From CAVUMR01 sp963742715 (GTDB lineage Bacteria; Actinomycetota; Actinomycetes; Mycobacteriales; Micromonosporaceae), in the NCBI GenBank assembly GCA_963742715.1, contig CAVUMR010000002.1, forward strand, positions 1,054,001 through 1,118,000: 64,000 nucleotides of DNA, read 5' to 3'. Shown here in pieces: positions 16,425-25,386 of the stretch. How positions within the stretch are numbered: position 1 is the first letter of the stretch; each line of letters begins with the position of its first letter. Below the pieces are notes generated by a model. It was not told the origin of the DNA and ran no database searches. It saw only the letters and a program-made list of their open reading frames with translations. A program made the position numbers and the translations under genes.

Positions 16425-17471
16425 GTGGACCAGACCGAAACCAGCGTTTTCCGCGCCGGTGATACCGGATCGCGGTGGCGCACCCTGCTCGATCGAGCGA
16501 GGCATCGACCGGGCGTCGACGAGGTCCATGACCCGGCGCTGGATCCGGTTCCGTACGACCGGGTCGCGCCGCCCGGTCCGTCGCAGCCGCCACCGCCGGC
16601 GATGCCGCCCTCGATGGCTCCCGCCTCCGGCCCGCCGGCCGACCGGTGGGCGCCGCCGTCCGCGCCCGGCTCGGTGGACGCGCTGCTCGACTCGTTGCGG
16701 CGCAACCTGGGCAAATCGCGGGTGATCGCGTTCGCGAACCCGAAGGGCGGCGTACACAAGACCACCGCGACCGTACTGACCGCGGCCACTCTTGGTAGTG
16801 CCCGCGGCCGCGGTGTGCTCGCCTGGGACGACAACGAGCTGCGCGGCACCCTCGGTCTGCGCGCCGGTACCGCCCGGCACGCGCGCACGATCCGGCACCT
16901 GGTCGGCGACCTGCACGAGGTGGAGCACGGCGGTGGCCAGCTCGTCGACCGGATGGACGACTACCTGCGGCACACCCGGGACGGTTCGTTCGATGTACTG
17001 GCCGGTGACGAGGACCCGCGGATCGCGCGTCGACTCGACGCCTCCACCGTCCGCCGGGTGCTGTCCCTGCTGGCCTGTACGCATGACGTGGTCTGTGTCG
17101 ACACCGGGAACAACGTGGAGAGCCCGAACTGGCGGACCATCCTCGAGGAGGCCGACCAGCTGGTGGTGACCACGCTGCCCCGGGAGGACGCGGCGTTCAG
17201 CGCCGACTGGATGCTCGATCTGCTGATCGACGAGGGCATGGGCAAGCTGGTGCAGAACGCGGTTACCTTGATCAGCTGCCCGACGCCGAACCCGGGCGAG
17301 CTGCTGGACGACTTCACCGGGCACTTCATGACCCGTACCCGCGAGGTCACGGTGGTGCCGTACGACCCGGCCCTGGAACCCGGTTCCATGATCGAGTACT
17401 CGTCGCTGCAGGCGACCACCCGGATGGCGTGGTTGAAGGCGGCCGCCACGATCACGGCCCGATTCGAGTAG
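16425..17471 (+). CDS. ParA/MinD-like ATPase with Pro-rich N-terminus
   Basis: P-loop ATPase of the SIMIBI ParA/MinD class. The GTG at 16425 follows GGGGAGG at 16413-16419, giving 348 residues; earlier in-frame codons lack an SD. About 100 N-terminal residues are Pro-rich and disordered. The deviant Walker A reads NPKGGVHKTT near 105, with His where nearly all members have Gly. Walker A' DDNELRGTLG and VVCVDTGNNVESPNW (Walker B) follow, then TTLPREDAAFSADWMLDLL. Proteins of this layout (Pro-rich tail plus MinD-like domain) occur near type VII secretion and in regulators of membrane processes. No ParB or ESX gene is adjacent, so the role is open. Confidence 0.8.
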   Translation: MDQTETSVFRAGDTGSRWRTLLDRARHRPGVDEVHDPALDPVPYDRVAPPGPSQPPPPAMPPSMAPASGPPADRWAPPSAPGSVDALLDSLRRNLGKSRVIAFANPKGGVHKTTATVLTAATLGSARGRGVLAWDDNELRGTLGLRAGTARHARTIRHLVGDLHEVEHGGGQLVDRMDDYLRHTRDGSFDVLAGDEDPRIARRLDASTVRRVLSLLACTHDVVCVDTGNNVESPNWRTILEEADQLVVTTLPREDAAFSADWMLDLLIDEGMGKLVQNAVTLISCPTPNPGELLDDFTGHFMTRTREVTVVPYDPALEPGSMIEYSSLQATTRMAWLKAAATITARFE

Positions 17472-17542
17472 CCAATCCGACGCACTCCGAACGGGTCGCG
17501 CGTCGGGCCCCGTGTCGCGCGGAAATCGTCGGTCCGGTCGCC

Positions 17543-17548
17543 TAAAGT
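17543..17548 (+). promoter_or_regulatory. Candidate -10 element for dnaE
   Basis: TAAAGT at 17543-17548 matches the actinobacterial -10 pattern TANNNT and lies 80 bp before the dnaE ATG in the 157-bp gap after the ParA-like gene. No clear -35 is present, so support is weak. Confidence 0.3.
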
Positions 17549-17628
17549 CGATGCGCCGACCTGTCCCGAGGCTGTGCCCGCGCCGGTCGGATCGTGAGCT
17601 GTCGACGTCTTAGGGGGCGTGCCCTGCC

Positions 17629-20600
17629 ATGGGTGACTCGTTCGTGCACCTGCACGTGCACACCGAGTACTCGATGCTCGACGGGGCTGCCCGACTGAAG
17701 GACATGTTCACCGAGTGTGAGCGGCTCGGGATGCCCGCGGTGGCGATCACCGACCACGGCAACATGTACGGGGCGTACGACTTCTACGCCAAGGCCAAGG
17801 CGGCCGGCGTCAAGCCGATCATCGGCGTCGAGGCGTACGTGGCGCCGGAGAGCCGGTGGACCAAGAAGCCGATCAGGTGGGGCCAGCCGCACCAGAAGGA
17901 CGACGACGTCTCCGGCGCCGGGGCGTACACCCACATGACCCTGTGGGCGGAGACCACGCAGGGCATGCACAACCTGTTCCGGCTGTCCTCGCTGGCCAGT
18001 ACGGAGGGGTTCTTCCGCAAGCCGCGGATGGACGAGGAACTGCTCGCGCGGTACTCCCAGGGCGTCATCGCGACCACCGGCTGCCCGTCGGGCGAGGTGC
18101 AGGTACGGCTGCGGCTCGGCCAGTTCGACGCGGCTCTCGCCGCCGCCGCGCGGTACCGCGACATCTTCGGGCCGGAGAACCTGTTCGTCGAGGTGATGGA
18201 CCACGGGCTGTCCATCGAGCGGCGGGTCCGGGAGGGTCTTCGGGACATCGCGTCGAAGCTCAACCTGCCGATGGTGGTCACGAACGACTCGCACTACACG
18301 TACGAGTCCGACGCGCAGGCGCACGAGGTGCTGCTGTGCGTGCAGACCGGGTCCAACATGGCCGACCCGAACCGGTTCAAGTTCGAGGGCTCCGGCTACT
18401 ACCTCAAGAGCGCGGCCGAGATGCGCGCGGCGTTCACCGACGAGGAGTGGCAGGCCGGCTGCGACTCGACCCTGCTGATCGCCGAGCGGGCCAACGTCGA
18501 GTTCGTGCCGCAGAACCTGATGCCGCGGTTCACCGTGCCGGACGGCGAGACCGAGCAGTCCTGGTTCCGCGCCGAGGTGTGGCGCGGGATGGACCGGCGG
18601 TTCCCGGACGGGTACGACACCGAGCACCGCAAGCAGGCCGAGTACGAGCTCGACGTCATCGTGCAGATGGGGTTCCCCTCGTACTTCCTGGTCGTGGCCG
18701 ACTTCATCATGTGGGCCAAGAACAACGGCATCCGGGTCGGTCCCGGCCGGGGCAGCGCGGCCGGCAGCATGGTGGCGTACGCGCTCGGCATCACCGATCT
18801 CGACCCGCTCGAACACGGGCTGATCTTCGAACGGTTCCTCAACCCCGACCGCATCTCGATGCCGGACATCGACATCGACTTCGACGAGCGTCGGCGCGGT
18901 GACGTCATCCGGTACGTGACCGACAAGTGGGGCGAGGACCGGGTCGCGCAGATCATCACGTACGGAACGATCAAGGCGAAGGCCGCGGTCAAGGACGCGT
19001 CCCGGGTGCTCGGCTATCCGTACGCGCTCGGCGACAAGATCACCAAGGCGTTCCCGCCGGCGGTGATGGGCAAGGACGTTCCGCTCGCCGGCATTTTCGA
19101 CCCGCAGCACAAGCGGTACGGCGAGGCCGGCGAGATCCGCGCGCTGTACGAGTCGGAAGCCGAAGTACAGAAGGTCATCGACACCGCCCGCGGCCTGGAA
19201 GGGCTGATCCGGCAGGCCGGCGTGCACGCGGCCGGGGTGATCATGTCGGCCGAGCCGCTGATCGACCACATCCCGCTCTGGAAGCGGGAGGCAGACGGCG
19301 CGATCATCACGCAGTTCGACTATCCGACCTGCGAAACGCTCGGCCTGCTCAAGATGGACTTCCTCGGGCTGCGCAACCTCACCGTGCTGGACGACTGCCT
19401 GGTCGGCATCACCGCCAACCGCGACACCACGATCGTGCTGGAAGACCTGACGCTGGACGACAAGGCGACGTACGAGCTGCTCGGTCGGGGCGACACGCTC
19501 GGGGTGTTCCAGCTCGACGGCGGGCCGATGCGGTCGCTGCTGCGGTTGATGCGGCCGGACAGCTTCGAGGACATCTCCGCGGTGCTGGCGTTGTACCGGC
19601 CGGGTCCGATGGGCGCCAACTCGCACATCAACTACGCGCTGCGCAAGACCGGGCAGCAGCCGATCACCCCGATCCATCCGGAGCTGGCCGAGCCGCTCGC
19701 GGAGATCCTGGACACGACCTACGGCCTGATCGTGTACCAGGAGCAGGTCATGGCCATCGCGCAGAAGGTGGCCGGGTACTCGCTGGGCAAAGCGGATCTG
19801 CTCCGCCGGGCGATGGGCAAGAAGAAGAAGGAGATCCTCGACAAGGAGTTCGCTCCGTTCGAGGAGGGCATGAAGGCCAACGGCTACTCCCCGGCGGCGA
19901 TCAAGACGCTGTGGGACATCCTCGTCCCGTTCTCCGACTACGCGTTCAACAAGGCGCACACCGCCGGGTACGGCCTGGTCTCGTACTGGACCGCGTTCCT
20001 CAAGGCGAACTACCCGGCCGAGTACATGGCCGCGCTGCTGACCAGCGTCGGGGACGACAAGGACAAGATGGCGGTGTACCTGGCGGAGTGCCGCCGGATG
20101 GGCATCAAGGTGCTGCCGCCGGACGTGAACTCCTCGACCGCGCGGTTCACCCCGGTCGGTACCGACATCCGGTTCGGGCTGTCCGCGGTACGCAACGTCG
20201 GCATCAACGTCGTCAACGGCATCGTCGAGAGCCGGACCGCGAAGGGTGCCTTCACTGACTTCGAGGACTTCCTGCGGAAGGTACCGGCGGTGGTGTGCAA
20301 CAAGCGCACCATCGAGTCGTTGATCAAAGCCGGCGCGTTCGACTCGCTCGGGCACACCCGCAAGGGACTCATCGGCGTACACGAGCAGTCGGTCGACGCG
20401 ATCGTGTCGGAGAAGCGCCAGGAGGAGAACGGCCAGGACTCGCTGTTCGGCGGGTTCGGCGACGAGCCGGGGCTGACCATGTCGGTGGTACCGACGATCT
20501 CCACGGCCGAGTGGGACAAGTCCGACCTGCTCGTCTTCGAGCGCGAGATGCTCGGCCTGTACGTGACCGACCATCCGCTGTCCGGAGTGGAGCACATCCT

Positions 20601-21144
20601 GACCGGCGCGGCCGACCTGCCGGTGTCCGGGCTCAACGACGAGTCGGTCCGGGACGGCCAGACCGTCACCGTGGCCGGCATCCTGTCCGGTGTACAGCGG
20701 CGGATCACCAAACAGGGCAAGAGCTGGGCTTCCGCGGATCTGGAGGACCTCGAGGGTTCGGTCGAGGTGCTGTTCTTCCCGGCCACGTTCGAGCTGGTCG
20801 GGCCGTACGTCGCCGAGGACGCGATCGTGGTGGTCAAGGGCCGGGTGGACCGCCGGGACGACGTGCCGCGGCTGATCGCGATGGACATGTCCATGCCGGA
20901 CCTCTCCGATCCGGAGAGCAAGCCGGTGGTGCTGGTCATGCCCACCGGGCGCTGTGTCCCGCCGGTGGTGGACCGGCTCAAAGAGGTGCTGATCAGCCAT
21001 CCCGGTACCGCCGAGGTACACCTGAAGCTGACCAACGGCAGCAAGGAGACGCTGCTGCGGCTCGGCCCCCTGCGGGTGGCGCCGAGTACCGCCCTGATGG
21101 CGGATCTGAAGGCGCTGCTCGGTCCCGGCGCGGTCGCCAGCTGA
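17629..21144 (+). CDS. dnaE: DNA polymerase III alpha subunit
   Basis: Replicative polymerase. The 1171-residue length is normal. An N-terminal PHP domain begins VHLHVHTEYSMLDGAARLKD and keeps the metal-site pattern including TDHGNMYG. The polymerase core has GRGSAAGSMVAYALGI and the catalytic aspartates in MPDIDIDFDERRRGD near residue 411-420, then GVFQLDGGPMRSLL and the fingers KAHTAGYGLVSYWTA. A C-terminal OB domain (TVAGILSGVQRRITKQGKSW) and tau-binding tail close the protein. One clean open frame throughout. ATG 17629 is followed directly by conserved sequence. It is the DnaE1-type housekeeping enzyme rather than ImuC/DnaE2, judging by length and PHP intactness. Confidence 0.97.
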   Translation: MGDSFVHLHVHTEYSMLDGAARLKDMFTECERLGMPAVAITDHGNMYGAYDFYAKAKAAGVKPIIGVEAYVAPESRWTKKPIRWGQPHQKDDDVSGAGAYTHMTLWAETTQGMHNLFRLSSLASTEGFFRKPRMDEELLARYSQGVIATTGCPSGEVQVRLRLGQFDAALAAAARYRDIFGPENLFVEVMDHGLSIERRVREGLRDIASKLNLPMVVTNDSHYTYESDAQAHEVLLCVQTGSNMADPNRFKFEGSGYYLKSAAEMRAAFTDEEWQAGCDSTLLIAERANVEFVPQNLMPRFTVPDGETEQSWFRAEVWRGMDRRFPDGYDTEHRKQAEYELDVIVQMGFPSYFLVVADFIMWAKNNGIRVGPGRGSAAGSMVAYALGITDLDPLEHGLIFERFLNPDRISMPDIDIDFDERRRGDVIRYVTDKWGEDRVAQIITYGTIKAKAAVKDASRVLGYPYALGDKITKAFPPAVMGKDVPLAGIFDPQHKRYGEAGEIRALYESEAEVQKVIDTARGLEGLIRQAGVHAAGVIMSAEPLIDHIPLWKREADGAIITQFDYPTCETLGLLKMDFLGLRNLTVLDDCLVGITANRDTTIVLEDLTLDDKATYELLGRGDTLGVFQLDGGPMRSLLRLMRPDSFEDISAVLALYRPGPMGANSHINYALRKTGQQPITPIHPELAEPLAEILDTTYGLIVYQEQVMAIAQKVAGYSLGKADLLRRAMGKKKKEILDKEFAPFEEGMKANGYSPAAIKTLWDILVPFSDYAFNKAHTAGYGLVSYWTAFLKANYPAEYMAALLTSVGDDKDKMAVYLAECRRMGIKVLPPDVNSSTARFTPVGTDIRFGLSAVRNVGINVVNGIVESRTAKGAFTDFEDFLRKVPAVVCNKRTIESLIKAGAFDSLGHTRKGLIGVHEQSVDAIVSEKRQEENGQDSLFGGFGDEPGLTMSVVPTISTAEWDKSDLLVFEREMLGLYVTDHPLSGVEHILTGAADLPVSGLNDESVRDGQTVTVAGILSGVQRRITKQGKSWASADLEDLEGSVEVLFFPATFELVGPYVAEDAIVVVKGRVDRRDDVPRLIAMDMSMPDLSDPESKPVVLVMPTGRCVPPVVDRLKEVLISHPGTAEVHLKLTNGSKETLLRLGPLRVAPSTALMADLKALLGPGAVAS

Positions 21145-21221
21145 ACCTGGCCGAGATCGGTCGGCGTGCCGCCGGTGGCGGGATGTGGGATCGACGGGAC
21201 AAACCTGGTTGGATCACAGCC

Positions 21222-22127
21222 GTGACTACGCCATCACAACCCCATTCCGGCGTGCGTGCGCAGCCCGGTGTGCCCGCTCAACCCGGCGGGCGCGGCCGTA
21301 CCCGGCTGCGACGGGTACGCGACGAGCTGGTCGCGGTCGGCATCACCGGCGCGGCGGTGGCCATCGCCGGAGTACCGCTGGGAGCGCTGTGGAGCGTGGT
21401 CGCGCCGCACGTCCCGATCGTGATGACCGCGGCCGGACCCGATCTGGCCGACTACAGCAGCGAGGCGTCGGTCGCCTCGGACGGCTGGTTCGCCGGGATC
21501 GGGGTGGTCACCGGACTGCTGGCCGCGATGATCGCCTGGCTGGTGGTGCGCCGGTACCGCGGGCCGGTGATGGCGGTCGGGCTGGCCGCCGGATCGATCG
21601 GTACCGCCTGGCTGGCCTGGCAGTTGGGCCGGCGGATCGGCGCCGACGGCTACCGTGACCTGCTCTCGAACGCGCACGCCGGGTGGCTGTTCTACCGGCC
21701 GGTCGAGCTGCGCGCCAAGAGCGTGCTGCTGACCCAGGCGCTGGTGGCCGCGTTCGCGTACACGGTGCTCGCCGGCTGGTCGCGGTACCCGTCGCTACGC
21801 CGGCAGGACGGCGGGGCAAGCGCCGGCCGGCCGCATCAGCCCGAGCCGGATCAGCCGGATACGGGGCCCTCCGCGGCCGCCGGCGGCGTCGACAATGCGG
21901 AGAACCCGTCCGGCCGGTCGTGGCCGTCGCCGCGTGATCCCGCCCCCGAGCCGCCCGGTCGGGCGCCGGCGTCGTCCTGGCCAGCGGATCCCGCTGGTCA
22001 GTCAGCTGGGCACCGGGACGCGCCGACGCAGCAGGAACGGCACTGGCCGGCCCGCCCCACGTCCCCGGGCACGATCTACACCTCGGCCGCGGCACCCCGG
22101 GCGGCTCAGCCCGATCCGCTGACCTGA
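21222..22127 (+). CDS. Multi-pass membrane protein, possibly DUF2567 type
   Basis: A 301-residue protein. After a ~30-residue Pro/Gln-rich start there are four hydrophobic segments: about 38-60 (VGITGAAVAIAGVPLGALW), 90-110 (IGVVTGLLAAMIAWLVV), 116-135 (VMAVGLAAGSIGTAWLAW) and 170-185. Between the third and fourth comes QLGRRIGADGY and FYRPVELRAKSVLL. The layout resembles actinobacterial DUF2567 proteins; I could not check it. The last ~110 residues are Pro/Ser-rich and disordered. GTG start at 21222 lies 78 nt after dnaE. Function unknown. Confidence 0.65.
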   Translation: MTTPSQPHSGVRAQPGVPAQPGGRGRTRLRRVRDELVAVGITGAAVAIAGVPLGALWSVVAPHVPIVMTAAGPDLADYSSEASVASDGWFAGIGVVTGLLAAMIAWLVVRRYRGPVMAVGLAAGSIGTAWLAWQLGRRIGADGYRDLLSNAHAGWLFYRPVELRAKSVLLTQALVAAFAYTVLAGWSRYPSLRRQDGGASAGRPHQPEPDQPDTGPSAAAGGVDNAENPSGRSWPSPRDPAPEPPGRAPASSWPADPAGQSAGHRDAPTQQERHWPARPTSPGTIYTSAAAPRAAQPDPLT

Positions 22128-22136
22128 GCCGTGCCG

Positions 22137-22832
22137 CTAGTTCAGGCTGCTCTCGACGCGCAGCTCGGACAGCGGCACCGGTACCGCCCGCAGCTCCCGG
22201 AGCAGCGCGGTTTCCCGGCCGAGCAGGCTGAGCTCGGCTCGCAGCCGGGACGCCGTGTCGGCGGCGCCGAGCAGCCGTTGCCGGTCCTCGATAGGCAGCG
22301 AGGCAGCGGTCGCGACCAGGTGCGACAGTACGGCCGGATCGTCCGGCAGCTGATCGGAGGCGACCGTGGCGGCCTGCTCGGTGTCGCCGCCGTCGGCTTC
22401 GGCGAGCAGTTCGAGGTACCGCCGGAACGCGGCCAGCACACTCGGCGCGAGCCGTTCGGCGAAACCGGGGGTACCGGCCTGCTCGGGCAGCCAGTCGACG
22501 TCCCCGCAAAGGTACGGCGCGGCCGTGCGGTCCACGTCCCGCAACCGGAACCGGCGCCGGCCCACCGACACGATGTCGAACCGGCCGTCCTCGTAGCTGC
22601 GTACCTGTTTCAGCTCGGCGGTACAGCCGATCTCGTACAGCGAGTCGTCCTGGCCGCCGACCTCCCAGCCGCGCCGGATCGCCACCACGCCGAACTCGCG
22701 GGCCTCGCCTTCCGGCTGGTCCATCAGGTGCCGGACGAGCGTGCGGTACCGCGGTTCGAAGACGTGCAGCGGCAGTACGACACCGGGGAAGAGCACGGTG
22801 CCCAGCGGGAATAGCGGCAGGCCACCGGTCAC
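22137..22832 (-). CDS. Lon N-terminal (substrate-binding) domain protein
   Basis: A stand-alone LON-SB domain (PF02190-like) without ATPase or protease parts. The 231-residue protein begins LPLFPLGTVLFPGVVLPLHVFEPRYR, the hallmark of the domain, then has GVVAIRRGWEVGG and DIVSVGRRRFRL. The C-terminal third is helical, like Lon's N-terminal helical part. Such proteins are widespread in actinobacteria; no enzymatic role is established. The GTG start (complement of 22830-22832) faces the divergent hisD promoter across 131 bp. Its 3' end is 9 nt from the end of the convergent membrane-protein gene. Confidence 0.85.
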   Translation of the reverse strand: MTGGLPLFPLGTVLFPGVVLPLHVFEPRYRTLVRHLMDQPEGEAREFGVVAIRRGWEVGGQDDSLYEIGCTAELKQVRSYEDGRFDIVSVGRRRFRLRDVDRTAAPYLCGDVDWLPEQAGTPGFAERLAPSVLAAFRRYLELLAEADGGDTEQAATVASDQLPDDPAVLSHLVATAASLPIEDRQRLLGAADTASRLRAELSLLGRETALLRELRAVPVPLSELRVESSLN

Positions 22833-22950
22833 CCGTCAAGCCTAGGGGCGGGTGACCGGATGCGCAGCGGAGCGGTGACCCACCGTGGCGCCACGTCCCG
22901 CCAGCCGGTACACCATCGTCCGCCTTGTGGGACGGCGATCCGGCCGCGCC

Positions 22951-22956
22951 TAGACT
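22951..22956 (+). promoter_or_regulatory. Leaderless promoter of the his operon (-10 TAGACT)
   Basis: TAGACT at 22951-22956 is a good TANNNT -10, and the hisD GTG begins 8 bases after it, so transcription would start at the start codon. A weak TTGTGG at 22925 is 20 bp upstream. No SD precedes the GTG, which fits a leaderless mRNA. Confidence 0.65.
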
Positions 22957-22963
22957 CGTGGGC

Positions 22964-24259
22964 GTGTTGAACCGCATTGACCTGCGCGGATCCAGTGCCG
23001 ATCCGGGCGCCCTGCTGCCCCGCGCCGCGGTCGACGTGACCACGGCCACCGAACAGATCCGGCCGGTGGTCGACGCGGTACGCGGGCATGGGGTCGACGC
23101 GGTGATCGACGCGACCCGGCGCTTCGACGGGGTCGAGCTGACCGAGCTCCAGGTACTGGCGGCCGAGCTCGAAGCGGCCGCGGCCACGCTCGAGCCGGCG
23201 GTACGCGCGGCGTTGACCGCCTGCATCGAGCGGGTCCGGGCCGGCCACGTCGACCAGCGCCGTACCGACCTGACCACCCAGGTGGTACCCGGTGGCAGCG
23301 TGACCCAGCGCTGGCTGCCGGTGCGCCGGGTCGGGCTGTACGTACCGGGCGGGCTGGCCGTGTACCCGTCCACCGTGGTGATGAACGTGGTACCGGCGCA
23401 GCTCGCCGGCGTCGAGCGGCTCGTGGTGGCGAGCCCGCCGCAGCAGGAGACCGGTCGCCCGGATGCCCGGGTGCTCGCCGCCTGCGCCCTGCTCGGCGTG
23501 GACGAGGTGTACGCGGTGGGCGGCGCCCAGGCGATCGCGATGTTCGGCTACGGCGCGGGACCGTGCGCACCGGTGGATCTGATCACCGGGCCGGGCAACA
23601 TCTGGGTGACCGCGGCGAAGCGGCTGCTCCGCGGAGTGGTGGGCATCGACGGGGAGGCCGGACCGACCGAGATCGCGATCCTGGCCGACGACAGCGCCGA
23701 TCCGGTACACGTGGCGGCCGACCTGATCAGTCAGGCCGAGCACGATCCGCTCGCCGCGAGCGTGCTGGTCACAGACTCCGAATGGCTCTGTGCGGCTGTC
23801 GAGTCCGAGCTGGCCGTACAGGTGGGCGCCACCAAGCACAGCGACCGGATCAGCACCGCGCTGACCGGGCCGCAGTCGGGTGTGGTGCTGGTGGACGGCA
23901 TCGAGCAGGGTCTGGCCGTGGTCGACGCGTACGCCGCCGAGCACCTGGAGATCCAGACCCGCAACGCGCGCGAGGTGGCGTACCGGGTGCGCAACGCGGG
24001 CGCGATCTTCGTCGGGCCGTACGCGCCGGTGAGCCTCGGCGACTACTGCGCCGGCTCCAACCACGTACTGCCCACCGGCGGCTGCGCCCGGCACTCGTCC
24101 GGTCTCGGCGTGCAGACGTTCCTGCGCGCCGTACAGGTGGTGGAGTACACCGCCGAAGCGCTGGCCGATGCCGCGGATCACGTGGTCGCGCTGGCGAACG
24201 CCGAGGATCTGCCCGCGCACGGGCAGGCCGTAACCGTGCGGTTCCGGGATCCCCGGTGA
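22964..24259 (+). CDS. hisD: Histidinol dehydrogenase
   Basis: Last enzyme of histidine synthesis: oxidises L-histidinol to L-histidine with two NAD+, Zn-dependent. The 431 residues begin at GTG 22964 (VLNRIDLRG); two in-frame starts just upstream (22925, 22958) lie in or next to the promoter. Motifs present: VGLYVPGGLAVYPSTVVMNV, GPGNIWVTAAKR, GEAGPTEI, the Zn/catalytic SQAEHDP and EHLEIQTR, and GSNHVLPTGG. First gene of the his operon. The stop overlaps hisC by 4 nt (GTGA). Confidence 0.97.
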   Translation: MLNRIDLRGSSADPGALLPRAAVDVTTATEQIRPVVDAVRGHGVDAVIDATRRFDGVELTELQVLAAELEAAAATLEPAVRAALTACIERVRAGHVDQRRTDLTTQVVPGGSVTQRWLPVRRVGLYVPGGLAVYPSTVVMNVVPAQLAGVERLVVASPPQQETGRPDARVLAACALLGVDEVYAVGGAQAIAMFGYGAGPCAPVDLITGPGNIWVTAAKRLLRGVVGIDGEAGPTEIAILADDSADPVHVAADLISQAEHDPLAASVLVTDSEWLCAAVESELAVQVGATKHSDRISTALTGPQSGVVLVDGIEQGLAVVDAYAAEHLEIQTRNAREVAYRVRNAGAIFVGPYAPVSLGDYCAGSNHVLPTGGCARHSSGLGVQTFLRAVQVVEYTAEALADAADHVVALANAEDLPAHGQAVTVRFRDPR

Positions 24260-25386
24260 CCGCGGCGGAGCTGCGCCGCGACGAGCTGCCGCTGCGGGAC
24301 GACCTGCGCGGCGGGCAGCCCTACGGCGCGCCACAGCACGACGTACCGGCCCGGCTGAACACCAACGAGAACCCGCATCCGGTACCGGACGAGGTGGTGG
24401 CCGCGATCGCCGCCGCGATCGCGGCCGAATTGCCGACGCTCAACCGGTACCCGGACCGGGACGCGGTGGCGTTGCGTACCGACCTGGCCCGATACCTCGG
24501 GCACGGTCTGCGCGTGGACAACGTCTGGGCGGCGAACGGCTCGAACGAGATCCTGCAGCAGCTGCTCCAGGCGTTCGGCGGTCCGGGGCGTACCGCGCTC
24601 GGGTTCACCCCGGCGTACTCGATGCACCCCCTGATCGCGCTGTCCACCGGTACCCGATGGATCGACGGGGAACGTGGTGCGGACTTCGACCTGCCCGCGG
24701 CCGACGCGGTCGCGCAGGTCGAGAAGCACCGGCCCGACCTGGTGTTCCTGTGCTCGCCGAACAACCCGACCGGTACCGCCGTCGGGCCGGAGGTGACCGC
24801 GGCGGTGGCCGAGGCGGCGCCCGGCATGGTGGTGGTGGACGAGGCGTACACCGAGTTCGCCCGGGCCGGTACCCGCAGTGCGCTGGAACTGCTGCCCGGC
24901 CGGCCGCGACTGGTCGTCACCCGCACGATGAGCAAGGCGTTCGCGCTGGCCGGGGCCCGGATCGGGTACCTCGCGGCGGATCCGGCCGTGGTCGACGCGG
25001 TGCAACTGGTGCGGCTGCCGTACCACCTGTCCGCGCTCACCCAGGCGGCCGGCCGTGCCGCGCTCGCGCACGCCGGCACGCTGCTCGACACGGTGGCCGA
25101 GATCAAGCGGCAGCGGGACCGGATCGTCGCCACCCTGCACGCGAACGGGTTGCGTACCGCGCCGAGCGACGCGAACTTCGTGCTGTTCGGCCGGTTCACC
25201 GACCGGACCGCGGCCTGGCGGGCGTTGCTGGACCGGGGCGTACTGGTCCGCGACGTCGGCATTCCGGGCTGGCTGCGGGTGACCGCCGGTACCGCCGCGG
25301 AGACGACCGCGTTCCTGGACGCGCTGCGCACCGTGCTGTCAGACCGTCCCGACCTGTTGGAGCCCGACCCGTTGGAGGAAGCGTGA
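24256..25386 (+). CDS. hisC: Histidinol-phosphate aminotransferase
   Basis: PLP-dependent fold-I aminotransferase converting imidazole-acetol phosphate and glutamate to histidinol phosphate. The 376-residue protein shows LNTNENPHPVP at the N-terminus, NGSNEILQQLLQAF, FLCSPNNPTGTAVG, VVVDEAYTEF and the PLP-lysine motif TMSKAFALAGARIGY (Lys near 227), then LPYHLSALTQAAGRAAL and a phosphate-binding GWLRVTAGT. GTG 24256 overlaps the hisD stop and the stop overlaps hisB, so the three are translationally coupled. Confidence 0.96.
   Translation: MTAAELRRDELPLRDDLRGGQPYGAPQHDVPARLNTNENPHPVPDEVVAAIAAAIAAELPTLNRYPDRDAVALRTDLARYLGHGLRVDNVWAANGSNEILQQLLQAFGGPGRTALGFTPAYSMHPLIALSTGTRWIDGERGADFDLPAADAVAQVEKHRPDLVFLCSPNNPTGTAVGPEVTAAVAEAAPGMVVVDEAYTEFARAGTRSALELLPGRPRLVVTRTMSKAFALAGARIGYLAADPAVVDAVQLVRLPYHLSALTQAAGRAALAHAGTLLDTVAEIKRQRDRIVATLHANGLRTAPSDANFVLFGRFTDRTAAWRALLDRGVLVRDVGIPGWLRVTAGTAAETTAFLDALRTVLSDRPDLLEPDPLEEA

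Noticed and set aside
16280..16462. Short 60-codon frame before the ParA-like gene
   Set aside because: Overlaps the candidate promoter and the ParA start; Arg-rich with no SD or similarity.
17542..21021. A 1159-codon open frame on the minus strand across dnaE
   Set aside because: It mirrors dnaE codon positions, has no SD, and its translation is His/Arg/Gly-rich with no family similarity. It is a GC-rich shadow of dnaE.
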